Assembly (NCBI GenBank): GCA_016297405.1
Contig: JAEDGP010000021.1
Location: 1 to 29,070 of the forward strand
Source of the DNA: Treponema sp.
Lineage (GTDB): Bacteria; Spirochaetota; Spirochaetia; Treponematales; Treponemataceae
DNA: 29,070 nt
Reading direction: 5' to 3'
Shown here: positions 15,762-23,096 of the stretch, piece after piece
Numbering within the stretch: the first letter of the stretch is position 1
Layout: every line of letters starts with the position of its first letter
Program-made: the position numbers and the translations under genes
The notes under the pieces: generated by a model
The model's database searches: none
What the model was told of the DNA's origin: nothing
The model's input: only the letters and a program-made list of their open reading frames with translations

Positions 15762-17678
15762 ATGATGAAGAAGATTATTCTGAAAATTGCTGCATTTATT
15801 TCTTGTGTTTTTTGTTTTGCTTCTCCTGATTCAAATACGATTCCAAGATTTGCATTTGTTCTTGGAAACCAGAAATATAAAGAAAGTCCCTTGAAGAACA
15901 CTGTTTCTGATGCAAGGCTTATCAGTGAAAAACTAAAGGAAAGCGGATTTGATGTCACGTTCAAAACGGATCTGGATACTAATATGCTCCGGGAAGAAAT
16001 CGGGTTATATGCAGAAAAGGTTGGTGAGGCTGGCAGGGATTCCATTTCTCTTTTTTATTATGCAGGACATGGGGTTCAAGTTGGCGGTGTGAATTATCTT
16101 GTTCCCATTGATGACGAAAAAATCACTACACAAAGTATGGTTAAGGCAAAATGCTATTCTATCAAGGAATTTCTTAGTCTTATTCCGTCAAAAACGCAGG
16201 TTGTCATCATGGATGCCTGCAGGAACAATCCTTTTAAGACAGCGAAAGAAAGCTTTTCTAAAGGGTTGACTTCAATTGAAGCTCCTGCCAACGTTGACTT
16301 CTGCTATCTTTTTTCTACTGCCCAGGGACAGACAGCTAGCGACGGAAACGGTAAAAATTCCTTGTTTACCAAGGTTCTGGCCGATCGCATGGGGCAGTAC
16401 AATGTTGACGTGACGGTTGTGTTTAATCAGGTCTGTAATGACGTTAAGGAAATGACAGGTGGGCAGCAGGTTCCAAATTTTTCCGGAAATTCCGTCCGCT
16501 TTGAATTTATGAATTCGCAGATTGCAAAATCTCGAATCGATCGTTTGAATAAGCAGTTGAAGGAAAATCTGACTGTTTCAAAAAGTTCCTCAGCAGAGCA
16601 GAAAAAGCAGTTTGATACTGATAAATCCCTGATGGAAGCAGAAATTGCGCTGATGAAAGAAAAGGAGCGCAAAGCAAAGGAAGATAAAGCCAAAAGAGAT
16701 GAGATCGCTGCAAAAAATGATCGGGAAGTGAAAAGAAGACAGGAAGAACTGGCAAGGGCTCAGGAGAATGTGGCCAATAAGAAAAAAGAAAATCAGGCGC
16801 TTAAAGCCCAGAATCAGTCCTCCATCAGCTTTATAAAAGCAATTGAGGAAGATAAAAGAAAACTTCAGCAGCTTCGCAGTGCTACAGCCGCAAAAATCAA
16901 TGCTGCAAATGATGAAACGCGCAATGAAGAACGTCGCAAAATAAAAGCTGTCATAAACAGACCTGGAGGAATTACAGAGACCGATGCAAATGGCAATCTT
17001 ACTTCTGCGGCGAAGAAAGGGCGCAAGGCTGAAATTGCGCAAATCAATGCTCAGTCTCGTCTTGAAGAACAGCATAATTTTGAAACTTTCTATTCAAAGA
17101 TTCAGCAAGCTGATCTTACCAAGATGCAGGATATCCAGAATGATCTTGTTACGTTGAAAAATGCCGTATACGAAGCAAGTTCCATTACTGATGAAGTAAA
17201 ATTCAAAGTCATGAATTATGATGGTGCAAAATTTGAATGGACTGTTGTGTATGATGTCTATATGGATTTTCAAAAAGTGATGCATGGTTCTGTTACAATA
17301 CCGTATGTGGCGCTTGCAAAAGCTTATGGTTTTGAGGTTCCTTCAGGAAAGCTTACCAGTGCCGATTCTGAATATAATTACAATTGTGAATTGCTGGATA
17401 CTCTTTTGCATAAAGAAAAAATGGTTCCAATAATTTTACAGATTGAGTATAAGGTTAAAAATTTAATGCCTGGATCGACCTATGCTTTTAAGGCACAAAA
17501 AGCTAAAATCTATTATGTATCTGGAAACAGTTACGATGAATTTGTTTGTGAAAAGAAAGTTTCAGACAAAGGACTTTTGAATCTTGGGTCGCCAGTAATA
17601 CTGGAAGAAGTTTCATCGATTGTTAAGAAGTGGACAAAAGCCAGAATGAAAGCTGTAAAAGAAGTTTCAAAATATTAA
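15762..17678 (+). CDS. Exported caspase-like (peptidase C14/metacaspase-type) protein, catalytic dyad intact
   Basis: The 638-residue protein has a signal peptide (to about residue 21) and a caspase domain at about 28-250. It contains FVLGNQKYKESPLKNTVSDA, the catalytic His in YYAGHGV (His103) and the catalytic Cys in DACRNNPF (Cys153). A highly charged coiled coil runs from about 255 to 440 and a beta-rich C-terminal domain from about 470 to the end. The coiled-coil end carries GITETDANGNLTSAAKKGRK, matching ITERDKNGFITADAKKVR in the upstream pseudocaspase, so the two are paralogues beyond the protease domain. It lacks the terminal barrel-like domain. GGGG lies before two possible starts, 15762 and 15765. 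Known bacterial caspase-like proteases cut after Arg/Lys or Asp; specificity here is unknown. It should act in the periplasm or on the cell surface. Confidence 0.88.
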   Translation: MMKKIILKIAAFISCVFCFASPDSNTIPRFAFVLGNQKYKESPLKNTVSDARLISEKLKESGFDVTFKTDLDTNMLREEIGLYAEKVGEAGRDSISLFYYAGHGVQVGGVNYLVPIDDEKITTQSMVKAKCYSIKEFLSLIPSKTQVVIMDACRNNPFKTAKESFSKGLTSIEAPANVDFCYLFSTAQGQTASDGNGKNSLFTKVLADRMGQYNVDVTVVFNQVCNDVKEMTGGQQVPNFSGNSVRFEFMNSQIAKSRIDRLNKQLKENLTVSKSSSAEQKKQFDTDKSLMEAEIALMKEKERKAKEDKAKRDEIAAKNDREVKRRQEELARAQENVANKKKENQALKAQNQSSISFIKAIEEDKRKLQQLRSATAAKINAANDETRNEERRKIKAVINRPGGITETDANGNLTSAAKKGRKAEIAQINAQSRLEEQHNFETFYSKIQQADLTKMQDIQNDLVTLKNAVYEASSITDEVKFKVMNYDGAKFEWTVVYDVYMDFQKVMHGSVTIPYVALAKAYGFEVPSGKLTSADSEYNYNCELLDTLLHKEKMVPIILQIEYKVKNLMPGSTYAFKAQKAKIYYVSGNSYDEFVCEKKVSDKGLLNLGSPVILEEVSSIVKKWTKARMKAVKEVSKY

Positions 17679-17699
17679 AAAGGTTTAGCGCATAAAAAC

Positions 17700-17811
17700 G
17701 GCTGTCCAAAAAGTATTTTTCGCTCTGCTTTTGCCTGTGGTCATATAATATACAGAAAAACCGCAGATTCTATGACTGCGATCGTAAATACTTGATGAAC
17801 AGCCCTTTTTT
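17700..17811. terminator. Bidirectional terminator formed by an inverted-repeat element (element A)
   Basis: GGCTGTCCAAAAAGTA (17700-17715) is repeated inverted as TACTTGATGAACAGCC (17789-17804), 13 of 16 positions matching. T-runs follow on both strands, so it can end the caspase gene and argD. The loop holds a smaller CGCAG/CTGCG hairpin (17762-17780). The ends resemble those of elements B and C, so this may be a MITE relic recruited as a terminator. Confidence 0.65.
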
Positions 17812-18972
17812 TTAAGCGTTCTGTAATACTTCCTTAAGAATTGCAAGACCTTCGTCAATTTCTTTATATGTAATATTCAAAGGTGGCACAAATCGAAGCA
17901 CGTCGCTTCCTGCTGTAGAGAACATAAGTCCTTTTGCAAGACAGGCTTTTTCGATTTCAACAGGATTTTTTTCTACCTGAACGCCAACTACAAGACCGCG
18001 GCCGCGGATATCTTTTACAAAAGGAATGTTCCAGCTGGCGATTGTCTTTTTCATGTATTCGCCTTTTTCTGTAACAGATTCAAAGAAGCCAGGTCTGGTA
18101 ATTGTTTCAAGGACGGTAAGACCTGCGGCACATGCAAGAGGATTTCCTGCAAAAGTTGACTGATGGTCTCCAGCTTTAAAAACATTGGCCTTACCGCGGT
18201 AAAGACATGCGCCCATTGGAACGCCGCCTGCAATTGCCTTGGCAAAAGTTACAACCTCAGGATTGATGTCTAAAGCTGTGTTTCCCATAAGATCACCACA
18301 GCGGCCCATGCCAGTTTGAACTTCATCGCACATTACAATGGCACCTGCGTCTCTGGCAGCCTTTGCTGCGGCCTTTGCCCATTCTGGATCCAAAGGAATT
18401 ACACCGCCTTCGCACTGAACAGGTTCCATCAAAAGAGCAGCAGTTGTTTCGTCAAAAGCACCGTTTAAAGCATCGAAATTATTGGCTTCAAGGTATTTGA
18501 ATCCTTCAACGTAAGGAGCAAAGTCTGCCGGATGGAATTTATCCTGACCGGTTGCTGTTAAAGTGGCCATTGTGCGACCGTGAAAAGACTGTTTTAATGT
18601 AACGATGGTTTTGCGTTTTTCGCCGCCATTCAGGTAGCCGTACTTTCTGGCAAGCTTAATGGCAGCTTCATTTGCTTCAGCTCCAGAGTTTCCCCAGTAA
18701 ACACCTTCAAAACCTGTAGCTTCCAGAAGTTTGTCTGCGAACTTAATGCCTGTATCGCTTGTAAAATAGTTACAAACGTGAATCTGCTTTTTTGCCTGGG
18801 CAGAGACAGCTTTTACAAGTGGCTTAAAGTTATGTCCCAAAACGTTTACTGCTATTCCTGCAAGAAAATCGATATATTTTTTTCCGTTCACATCGTAGCA
18901 GGTTGCACCTTTTCCTTTTACAAAAGTAACATCAAAACTTCCGTAATTATTTAATACTTTTGGATTTCCCAT
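17812..18972 (-). CDS. argD: Acetylornithine aminotransferase
   Basis: This PLP-dependent class III aminotransferase converts N-acetylglutamate semialdehyde plus glutamate to N-acetylornithine. The 386 residues show the family features: DFLAGIAVNVLGH, NSGAEANEAAIKLARKY, SFHGRT, EPVQCEGGV, the cofactor Asp in CDEVQTGMGR, and the Schiff-base Lys in FAKAIAGGVPMG. AAGGAGA precedes the start. It is the last gene of an argJ-argB-argD transcription unit. The spacer from argB is 230 bases and holds two hairpins and element B, unusually long for an operon. N-succinyldiaminopimelate aminotransferase activity is possible as in other ArgD proteins, but the arg neighbours make the ornithine role primary. 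Confidence 0.94.
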   Translation of the reverse strand: MGNPKVLNNYGSFDVTFVKGKGATCYDVNGKKYIDFLAGIAVNVLGHNFKPLVKAVSAQAKKQIHVCNYFTSDTGIKFADKLLEATGFEGVYWGNSGAEANEAAIKLARKYGYLNGGEKRKTIVTLKQSFHGRTMATLTATGQDKFHPADFAPYVEGFKYLEANNFDALNGAFDETTAALLMEPVQCEGGVIPLDPEWAKAAAKAARDAGAIVMCDEVQTGMGRCGDLMGNTALDINPEVVTFAKAIAGGVPMGACLYRGKANVFKAGDHQSTFAGNPLACAAGLTVLETITRPGFFESVTEKGEYMKKTIASWNIPFVKDIRGRGLVVGVQVEKNPVEIEKACLAKGLMFSTAGSDVLRFVPPLNITYKEIDEGLAILKEVLQNA

Positions 18973-19021
18973 AAAGGTCTCCTTTTTTTAATCTCAACTT
19001 GAGCCTTAAGACAAATAATAC

Positions 19022-19075
19022 TGGCAACAGGATGTTGCCAAAATGCTCCTGCAATTTTCCGAAAAGAAAATTGCA
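19022..19075. repeat. Two adjacent perfect hairpins in the argB-argD spacer
   Basis: TGGCAACA/TGTTGCCA with loop GGA (19022-19040) and TGCAATTTTC/GAAAATTGCA with a six-base loop (19050-19075). Neither is followed by a T-run in the argD direction, so they look like mRNA-stabilising or processing structures rather than terminators. Confidence 0.6.
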
Positions 19076-19082
19076 ATCTAAA

Positions 19083-19201
19083 GGGGTTGTCCAATAAGTT
19101 TTCATTACGGTGGTTGAGTTTATCGAAACCACCACATTTAGTGTGATGGTCATTTCGACAGGCTCAATGACCACTGCAATTTATACTTTTGGGACATCCC
19201 C
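19083..19201. mobile_element. MITE-like element B, 119 bases
   Basis: The ends GGGGTTGTCCAATAAG and (inverted) GGGGATGTCCCAAAAG match at 13 of 16 positions, and the flanks extend the symmetry (CTAAA...TTTAG). Inside are two hairpins, GGTGGTT/AACCACC and TGGTCATT/AATGACCA. It shares both ends and the first hairpin with element C. There is no transposase gene. The ends resemble terminal repeats of IS1182-type elements (memory-based). It starts right after the argB stop codon. Confidence 0.65.
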
Positions 19202-19202
19202 T

Positions 19203-20108
19203 TTAGTATATCATTGTACCGATACCCCGGTCGCTGAACATTTCTATAAGAAGAGAGTGAGGAACACGACCGTCAATGATGTGGGTTCTTGGAACACCAC
19301 CTTTCAAGGCAATCATACAGCATTCGATTTTTGGAATCATGCCGCCGGCAATAATTCCATTTTCCATAAGCTGAGGAACTGTTGGCATTGGAATTCTTGT
19401 AATCAGTGATGATGGATCGTTTACATCTTTTAGAACGCCGGCAACATTTGTAAGCTGTACAAACTTTTCTGCCTTTAAAGCAACTGCGATTTTTGCGGCG
19501 GCTGTGTCGGCATTGATGTTGTAGCGGCTCTGATCGCCAGTTTCTCCAAGGGCAACAGTGGAAATTACTGGAATGAATCCCTGGTCAAGCAGCGAATCAA
19601 CGATTTCAGGATGAACTTCTGTTACTTCGCCAACATATCCAAGATCAGATCCATCTTTGTCGATTTTCTTTGCTCTAAGCAATCCCGAATCTACACCCGA
19701 AAGACCTACTGCCCGTCCGCCTTCCTGCAAAAGAATGCCTACAATATCCTTGTTCAGTTTTCCAGTAAGAACCATTTGAACAATTTCCATGGTTTCTGCA
19801 TCCGTATAACGAAGTCCGTTTACGAATTTTGATTCTTTTCCCACTTTTTCAAGCATTTTGTTGATTTCAGGACCGCCGCCATGAACAAGCACAACCTTTA
19901 CACCGATTGTATGAAGCAAAACAATGTCTTTCATAACAGCCTGCTTAAGGTCTTCGTTGAGCATTGCGTTACCGCCGTATTTTACAACGACGGTTTTTCC
20001 AACCCACTGCTTAAAGTAGGGCATTGCCTGAATAAGAACATCAGACCAATGTTCGTTGTCCAGCAGTCTGCCACGATTTTCATCTTTCTGTATTTCCAAT
20101 TCTGCCAT
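19203..20108 (-). CDS. argB: Acetylglutamate kinase
   Basis: It phosphorylates N-acetyl-L-glutamate, the second step of arginine synthesis. The 301 residues show the amino acid kinase fold: VVVKYGGNAM, VLVHGGGPEINKML, GLSGVDSGLL, YNINADTAAAKIA, and the GGMIPKI motif. An N-terminal helix of about 30 residues before the kinase core (NRGRLLDNEHWSDVLIQAM) is the feature that links dimers into the hexamers inhibited by arginine, fitting an acetyl-recycling pathway with ArgJ. The start at 20108 has AGGAG upstream. The frame is open to 20303, but that stretch is entirely repeat element C and would create a false N-terminus. The stop codon abuts element B. Confidence 0.95.
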   Translation of the reverse strand: MAELEIQKDENRGRLLDNEHWSDVLIQAMPYFKQWVGKTVVVKYGGNAMLNEDLKQAVMKDIVLLHTIGVKVVLVHGGGPEINKMLEKVGKESKFVNGLRYTDAETMEIVQMVLTGKLNKDIVGILLQEGGRAVGLSGVDSGLLRAKKIDKDGSDLGYVGEVTEVHPEIVDSLLDQGFIPVISTVALGETGDQSRYNINADTAAAKIAVALKAEKFVQLTNVAGVLKDVNDPSSLITRIPMPTVPQLMENGIIAGGMIPKIECCMIALKGGVPRTHIIDGRVPHSLLIEMFSDRGIGTMIY

Positions 20109-20133
20109 AAATTTCTCCTGAAAAAAAGAATTT

Positions 20134-20321
20134 GGGGTTGTCCAATAAGGTAGCATTACGGTGGTTGAGTTTATCGAAACCACCACATTTAGTGTAGCAG
20201 TCATTTCGAAGGGTGGTTCCTGAGCCTGTCGAAGGGTGGTTCCTGAGCCTGTCGAAGGGTGGTTCCTGAGCCTGTCGAAGGACTCAATGAGCGCTACACT
20301 CATTACTTTTGGGGCAGCCCC
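20134..20321. mobile_element. MITE-like element C, 188 bases, with internal tandem repeats
   Basis: The ends GGGGTTGTCCAATAAG and (inverted) GGGGCTGCCCCAAAAG are near copies of those of element B. The first 45 bases or so are almost identical to B, including the GGTGGTT/AACCACC hairpin. Where B has one short GAGCCTGTCGAA-type motif, C carries three tandem copies. An outer AGTGTAGC/GCTACACT pairing encloses them. It lies between argJ and argB, inside the operon. Confidence 0.65.
20208..20276. repeat. Three perfect tandem copies of a 23-base unit
   Basis: Units at 20208-20230, 20231-20253 and 20254-20276 are identical, with a partial fourth copy after. Each contains CCTGAGCCTGTCGAAGGG. I recall this short motif, and the related GGTTGAG...TCGAAACC, as a dispersed intergenic repeat in many unrelated bacteria. 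Confidence 0.9.
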
Positions 20322-20334
20322 ATATAATCAAGTA

Positions 20335-20368
20335 ACTGAAATTGCTACGCACTGCTCGCAATTTCAGT
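20335..20368. repeat. Perfect 11-base-pair hairpin after argJ
   Basis: ACTGAAATTGC (20335-20345) pairs with GCAATTTCAGT (20358-20368) around a 12-base loop. On the minus strand it directly follows the argJ stop but has no T-run, so it probably protects or processes the operon mRNA rather than ending it. Confidence 0.6.
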
Positions 20369-20375
20369 ATACGTC

Positions 20376-21674
20376 TTATGTCCGGTAATCTCCGTTGATT
20401 TTTACGTAATCGTAAGTCAAATCGCAGCCCCATGCTTTTCCTTCAGCCTGGCCGTCTTCCAAAGTTACAAGAATTTCTACAGCTTCTTCGCTTAAGATTT
20501 TCTTTGCTTTATCTTCATCAAAATTCAAAGGTACACCGTTGTGGAATACTTCGATTTTGCCACCGCACTTGTCGCAGCCGGCAATTTCTGGTTTAACACC
20601 AGAAGTTGAATCAAAGTATCGTTTTGCACCTGTGCGGCTAGAGAAGTATACGCAGGTTTTTTCTGGTGTGAATTCGTAACCAGAATAACCCATTGCGCAA
20701 AGAATACGTCCCCAGTTTGCGTCTTTTCCGAACATTGCGGCTTTTACAAGGTTTGAACCGATGACTTCTTTTGCAAGACCGCGTGCTGTATCAACATCTT
20801 TTGCACCCTGAACAGTACATTCAATAAGACGAGTAGCACCTTCGCCATCGGCAGCAATCTTCATGGCCATAACTTCGCACATGGAATAAAGAGCAGCCTG
20901 GAAAGCTTTGTAGTCGTCGTTTTCAGAGGTGATTTCTGCGTTTCCTGCCATACCGTTTGCAAGAATTACAAGAGTGTCGTTTGTAGAAGTATCACCATCT
21001 ACAGAAACGCAGTTGTAAGTGCCGGCAACAGTATCGCGCAAAGCTTTTTCCAGCATTGCAGGGCTGATTGCACAGTCCGTTGTGATGAAAGAAAGCATTG
21101 TTCCAAGATTGATGTGAATCATTCCTGAACCCTTGCACATTGCGCCAATTTTTACAGTTTTGCCGCCAATCGTTGTTTCCACGGCAACTTCCTTGTATTG
21201 AGTGTCAGTAGTCATGATTGCAATGCGGGCTTCTTTGTGGCCTTCTTTTGAAAGTCCCTTTGCCAGTTCACAGATATGTTCTTCGATTTTTTCTACTGGA
21301 AGCTGCTGACCGATAACACCTGTGGAACATACGATTACGTCATCTGGAGAAACTCCAAGCTCTTTTCCTGCCAGTTCTGCCATGTGATAGGCTACTTTTG
21401 CTCCCTGTTCACCAGTACAGCAGTTTGCGTTTCCTGAATTAGCGATTACAGCCTGAATTCGTCCGTTGGCGATATTCTTTTTTGTGAGCTTTACAGGTTC
21501 TGCCTTTACCCGGTTCTGGGTGAAAACCCCTGCTGCGCTGCACATTTTTTCTGAATAAATCAAAGCTGTGTCGTTTGTCTTGCGGCTTGCTTTGATATGA
21601 CTTAATACGCCATTGGCAGTGAATCCTTCTGCGGCACAAACACCACCATCAATAAATTTGATTTCAGACTGCAT
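20376..21674 (-). CDS. argJ: Bifunctional glutamate N-acetyltransferase/ornithine acetyltransferase
   Basis: It moves the acetyl group from N-acetylornithine to glutamate, closing the acetyl cycle. The 432 residues show the ArgJ hallmarks: GVFTQNRVKAEPV, ANSGNANCCTGEQG, CSTGVIGQQLP, and VSVDGDTSTNDT. The self-cleavage and nucleophile region reads GMIHINLGTMLSFITTD; the catalytic Thr before MLSF is conserved, while the usual PNM is INL and the residue before Thr is Gly, so it should still process into two chains. The start at 21674 is chosen because GGAG precedes it; the frame is open to 21734, which would run through the promoter. It is the first gene of the argJ-argB-argD unit; argC is not in the window. 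Confidence 0.95.
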   Translation of the reverse strand: MQSEIKFIDGGVCAAEGFTANGVLSHIKASRKTNDTALIYSEKMCSAAGVFTQNRVKAEPVKLTKKNIANGRIQAVIANSGNANCCTGEQGAKVAYHMAELAGKELGVSPDDVIVCSTGVIGQQLPVEKIEEHICELAKGLSKEGHKEARIAIMTTDTQYKEVAVETTIGGKTVKIGAMCKGSGMIHINLGTMLSFITTDCAISPAMLEKALRDTVAGTYNCVSVDGDTSTNDTLVILANGMAGNAEITSENDDYKAFQAALYSMCEVMAMKIAADGEGATRLIECTVQGAKDVDTARGLAKEVIGSNLVKAAMFGKDANWGRILCAMGYSGYEFTPEKTCVYFSSRTGAKRYFDSTSGVKPEIAGCDKCGGKIEVFHNGVPLNFDEDKAKKILSEEAVEILVTLEDGQAEGKAWGCDLTYDYVKINGDYRT

Positions 21675-21705
21675 ATTTATACGCTCCAATTGAATATTTT
21701 TACAA

Positions 21706-21734
21706 ATTATAGCGAGTTGACATGCAGTATGCAA
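21706..21734 (-). promoter_or_regulatory. Promoter of the argJBD operon
   Basis: On the minus strand TTGCAT (21734-21729), 17 bases, TATAAT (21711-21706). Transcription should start near 21699, giving a leader of about 25 bases with GGAG. Confidence 0.75.
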
Positions 21735-21830
21735 TAATTTTCTTCCTTAATAATTTCTTCTGCCTCTATGTAATCTAGAAGTCGTTTATGAGAATTTTCT
21801 CAGAATCCTCTCAGATAAATGGAATGGTTT

Positions 21831-21882
21831 TTGAAAGAAAAAACTGTATTCTGTTAATGTAAGTTGCGTGAAAGCAACTTGC
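21831..21882 (+). promoter_or_regulatory. Promoter and leader hairpin of the small lipoprotein gene
   Basis: TTGAAA (21831-21836), 18 bases, TAATGT (21855-21860) preceded by TGT. Immediately after is a hairpin, AAGTTGC (21861-21867) with GCAACTT (21874-21880), loop GTGAAA, which would sit at the very 5' end of the mRNA and could stabilise it. Confidence 0.45.
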
Positions 21883-21928
21883 ATCAAATCAAGTGTTAGA
21901 CAAATTGTAAGGTTTGCAGGAGTTGTAT

Positions 21929-22300
21929 ATGAAAAAGATTTTTTTAGCTTTGTTTGCTGTGTTTTGCATGTTCGGATTTTCTTCTTGTGTGATCATCAGT
22001 GATGAACCCACCGGTGGTGTTAAGATTCTCAATGATTCAGGATTTTCCTCTGGTTATGTGATTACAGATGTGTATGTTTCAAAAGATAACACTGACCGTG
22101 GTGAAAAGGTTTTTACAGGATGTATTGAAGATTTGGAATACTGTTATGTGAATCTTGAACCAGGTGATTATTTTGTTACTGTGGACTTTCACGACGGCAA
22201 TTATATTTATAAATCAAATTGGGCTGGAAGGTGCCAGGTGTCTGACTGGGGTTATGTAACAGTGGCTCTTGATTCAAACGGAAATCTCTATCTATATTAA
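21929..22300 (+). CDS. Small predicted lipoprotein of unknown function
   Basis: The 123-residue protein has a basic start, a hydrophobic stretch and the sequence FGFSSC, where Cys20 would be lipidated. The residue three before Cys is Phe, which fits the relaxed spirochaete lipobox better than the E. coli one. The mature part is short and beta-rich (GGVKILNDSGFSSGYVITDVYVSKDN, with several Gly and aromatic residues), suggesting a small beta-sandwich. No family is recognised. GCAGGAG lies six bases upstream of the start. It has its own promoter and terminator. Confidence 0.75.
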   Translation: MKKIFLALFAVFCMFGFSSCVIISDEPTGGVKILNDSGFSSGYVITDVYVSKDNTDRGEKVFTGCIEDLEYCYVNLEPGDYFVTVDFHDGNYIYKSNWAGRCQVSDWGYVTVALDSNGNLYLY

Positions 22301-22338
22301 AAAACAAGCCTTGTGCTACGGTCACAAGACTTGTTTTT
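22301..22338 (+). terminator. Terminator after the small lipoprotein gene
   Basis: AAAACAAG pairs with CTTGTTTT and, after one mismatch, CTTGTG pairs with CACAAG around a seven-base loop; a T-run closes the structure. It begins directly after the stop codon. Confidence 0.75.
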
Positions 22339-22375
22339 GCAAGTTTTCATTCAAAGTGGTCTTTTGCATTTTCTG

Positions 22376-22384
22376 TGATATAAT
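22376..22384 (+). promoter_or_regulatory. Extended -10 directly upstream of the MBL-fold gene (leaderless start)
   Basis: TGA-TATAAT ends six bases before the GTG at 22391. There is no Shine-Dalgarno sequence. Confidence 0.55.
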
Positions 22385-22390
22385 AAAAAT

Positions 22391-23002
22391 GTGCAGATGG
22401 TAGAAATCAATCAAAGAGTAAGTTATCTTCCGGCAACGGAAAATCCCATTTCTTCTGATGTAGTTATGGTCAAAATTCTTGATTCGACGGTTTTTTTTGA
22501 TGTGGGGTGCAATAAGGTTTCTGCAGAACTGATTAATGGGATTCCTGGCAGAAAAATAGCAGTTCTTTCTCATTTTCATCCGGATCATATTGCAAATCTT
22601 TTGCGCTGCAGATTTGATTCAGTGTATTGTGGCGCGAATACGGCAAAATATCTGAAATTTCAAAAATCTCCTGTTGTGGTGGTGAAAGAAATGATTTCGC
22701 TGTTTGACGGCCTTAAAATCTTGCCGGTTCCTTCAAGCCACGCAAAAGGAAGTCTTGCCATGTGTGTGGATGGAATCTGCTTTTTAGGAGATGCAGCATA
22801 TCCTGGCTACAAACTTGGAAAAAAATACCATAATGCAAATTTTCTCCGTTCCCTTGTGGACTTTTTGAAGATGATTGATTCAGAAGAAGTTTTTTATAGC
22901 CATGAAAAAAATCCTGTCAAAACTAAAGAAGTTATATTAGGTGTGCTCGAATCGATTCAAGCAAATTGGCGGGAAGAAAAAGGTCTTTTGTTCAAAAAAT
23001 AG
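22391..23002 (+). CDS. Metallo-beta-lactamase-fold hydrolase
   Basis: The 203-residue cytoplasmic protein has the zinc motif SHFHPDH (HxHxDH type) at about residue 60, a later His in PSSHAKGS, the bridging Asp in FLGDAAY, and a C-terminal YSHEKN that may give the last His. It is a short, minimal MBL protein; substrate class (thioester, phosphodiester or other) cannot be told from sequence. The GTG at 22391 fits the promoter spacing. The in-frame ATG at 22397 is the alternative and would give a six-base leader. Confidence 0.8.
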   Translation: MQMVEINQRVSYLPATENPISSDVVMVKILDSTVFFDVGCNKVSAELINGIPGRKIAVLSHFHPDHIANLLRCRFDSVYCGANTAKYLKFQKSPVVVVKEMISLFDGLKILPVPSSHAKGSLAMCVDGICFLGDAAYPGYKLGKKYHNANFLRSLVDFLKMIDSEEVFYSHEKNPVKTKEVILGVLESIQANWREEKGLLFKK

Positions 23003-23059
23003 TTTTTAGCCAGAAAATCCTGGCATCTTTCATTAAAAAAGCTTCCTGCAAACTTCCCG

Positions 23060-23088
23060 TTGATAAGTGAAGAAAATCCTTGTATACT
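23060..23088 (+). promoter_or_regulatory. Promoter of the topoisomerase gene (leaderless start)
   Basis: TTGATA (23060-23065), 17 bases, TATACT (23083-23088), eight bases before the ATG at 23097. An in-frame GTG at 23067 lies between the two boxes and cannot be the start if this promoter is used. Confidence 0.7.
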
Positions 23089-23096
23089 ATACACTT

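Noticed and set aside
20134..20321. Possible CRISPR array
   Set aside because: The 23-base units are directly adjacent, with no spacers, and no cas genes are present.
21688..21708. Possible ArgR operator near the argJ promoter
   Set aside because: Only one half (TGAAT) matches the ARG-box pattern and the other half is poor, so I do not annotate it.
23009..23024. Hairpin GCCAG/CTGGC after the MBL gene as a terminator
   Set aside because: The stem has only five pairs and no T-run follows.
23067..23096. Upstream GTG start for the topoisomerase
   Set aside because: It lies between the -35 and -10 boxes of a good promoter.
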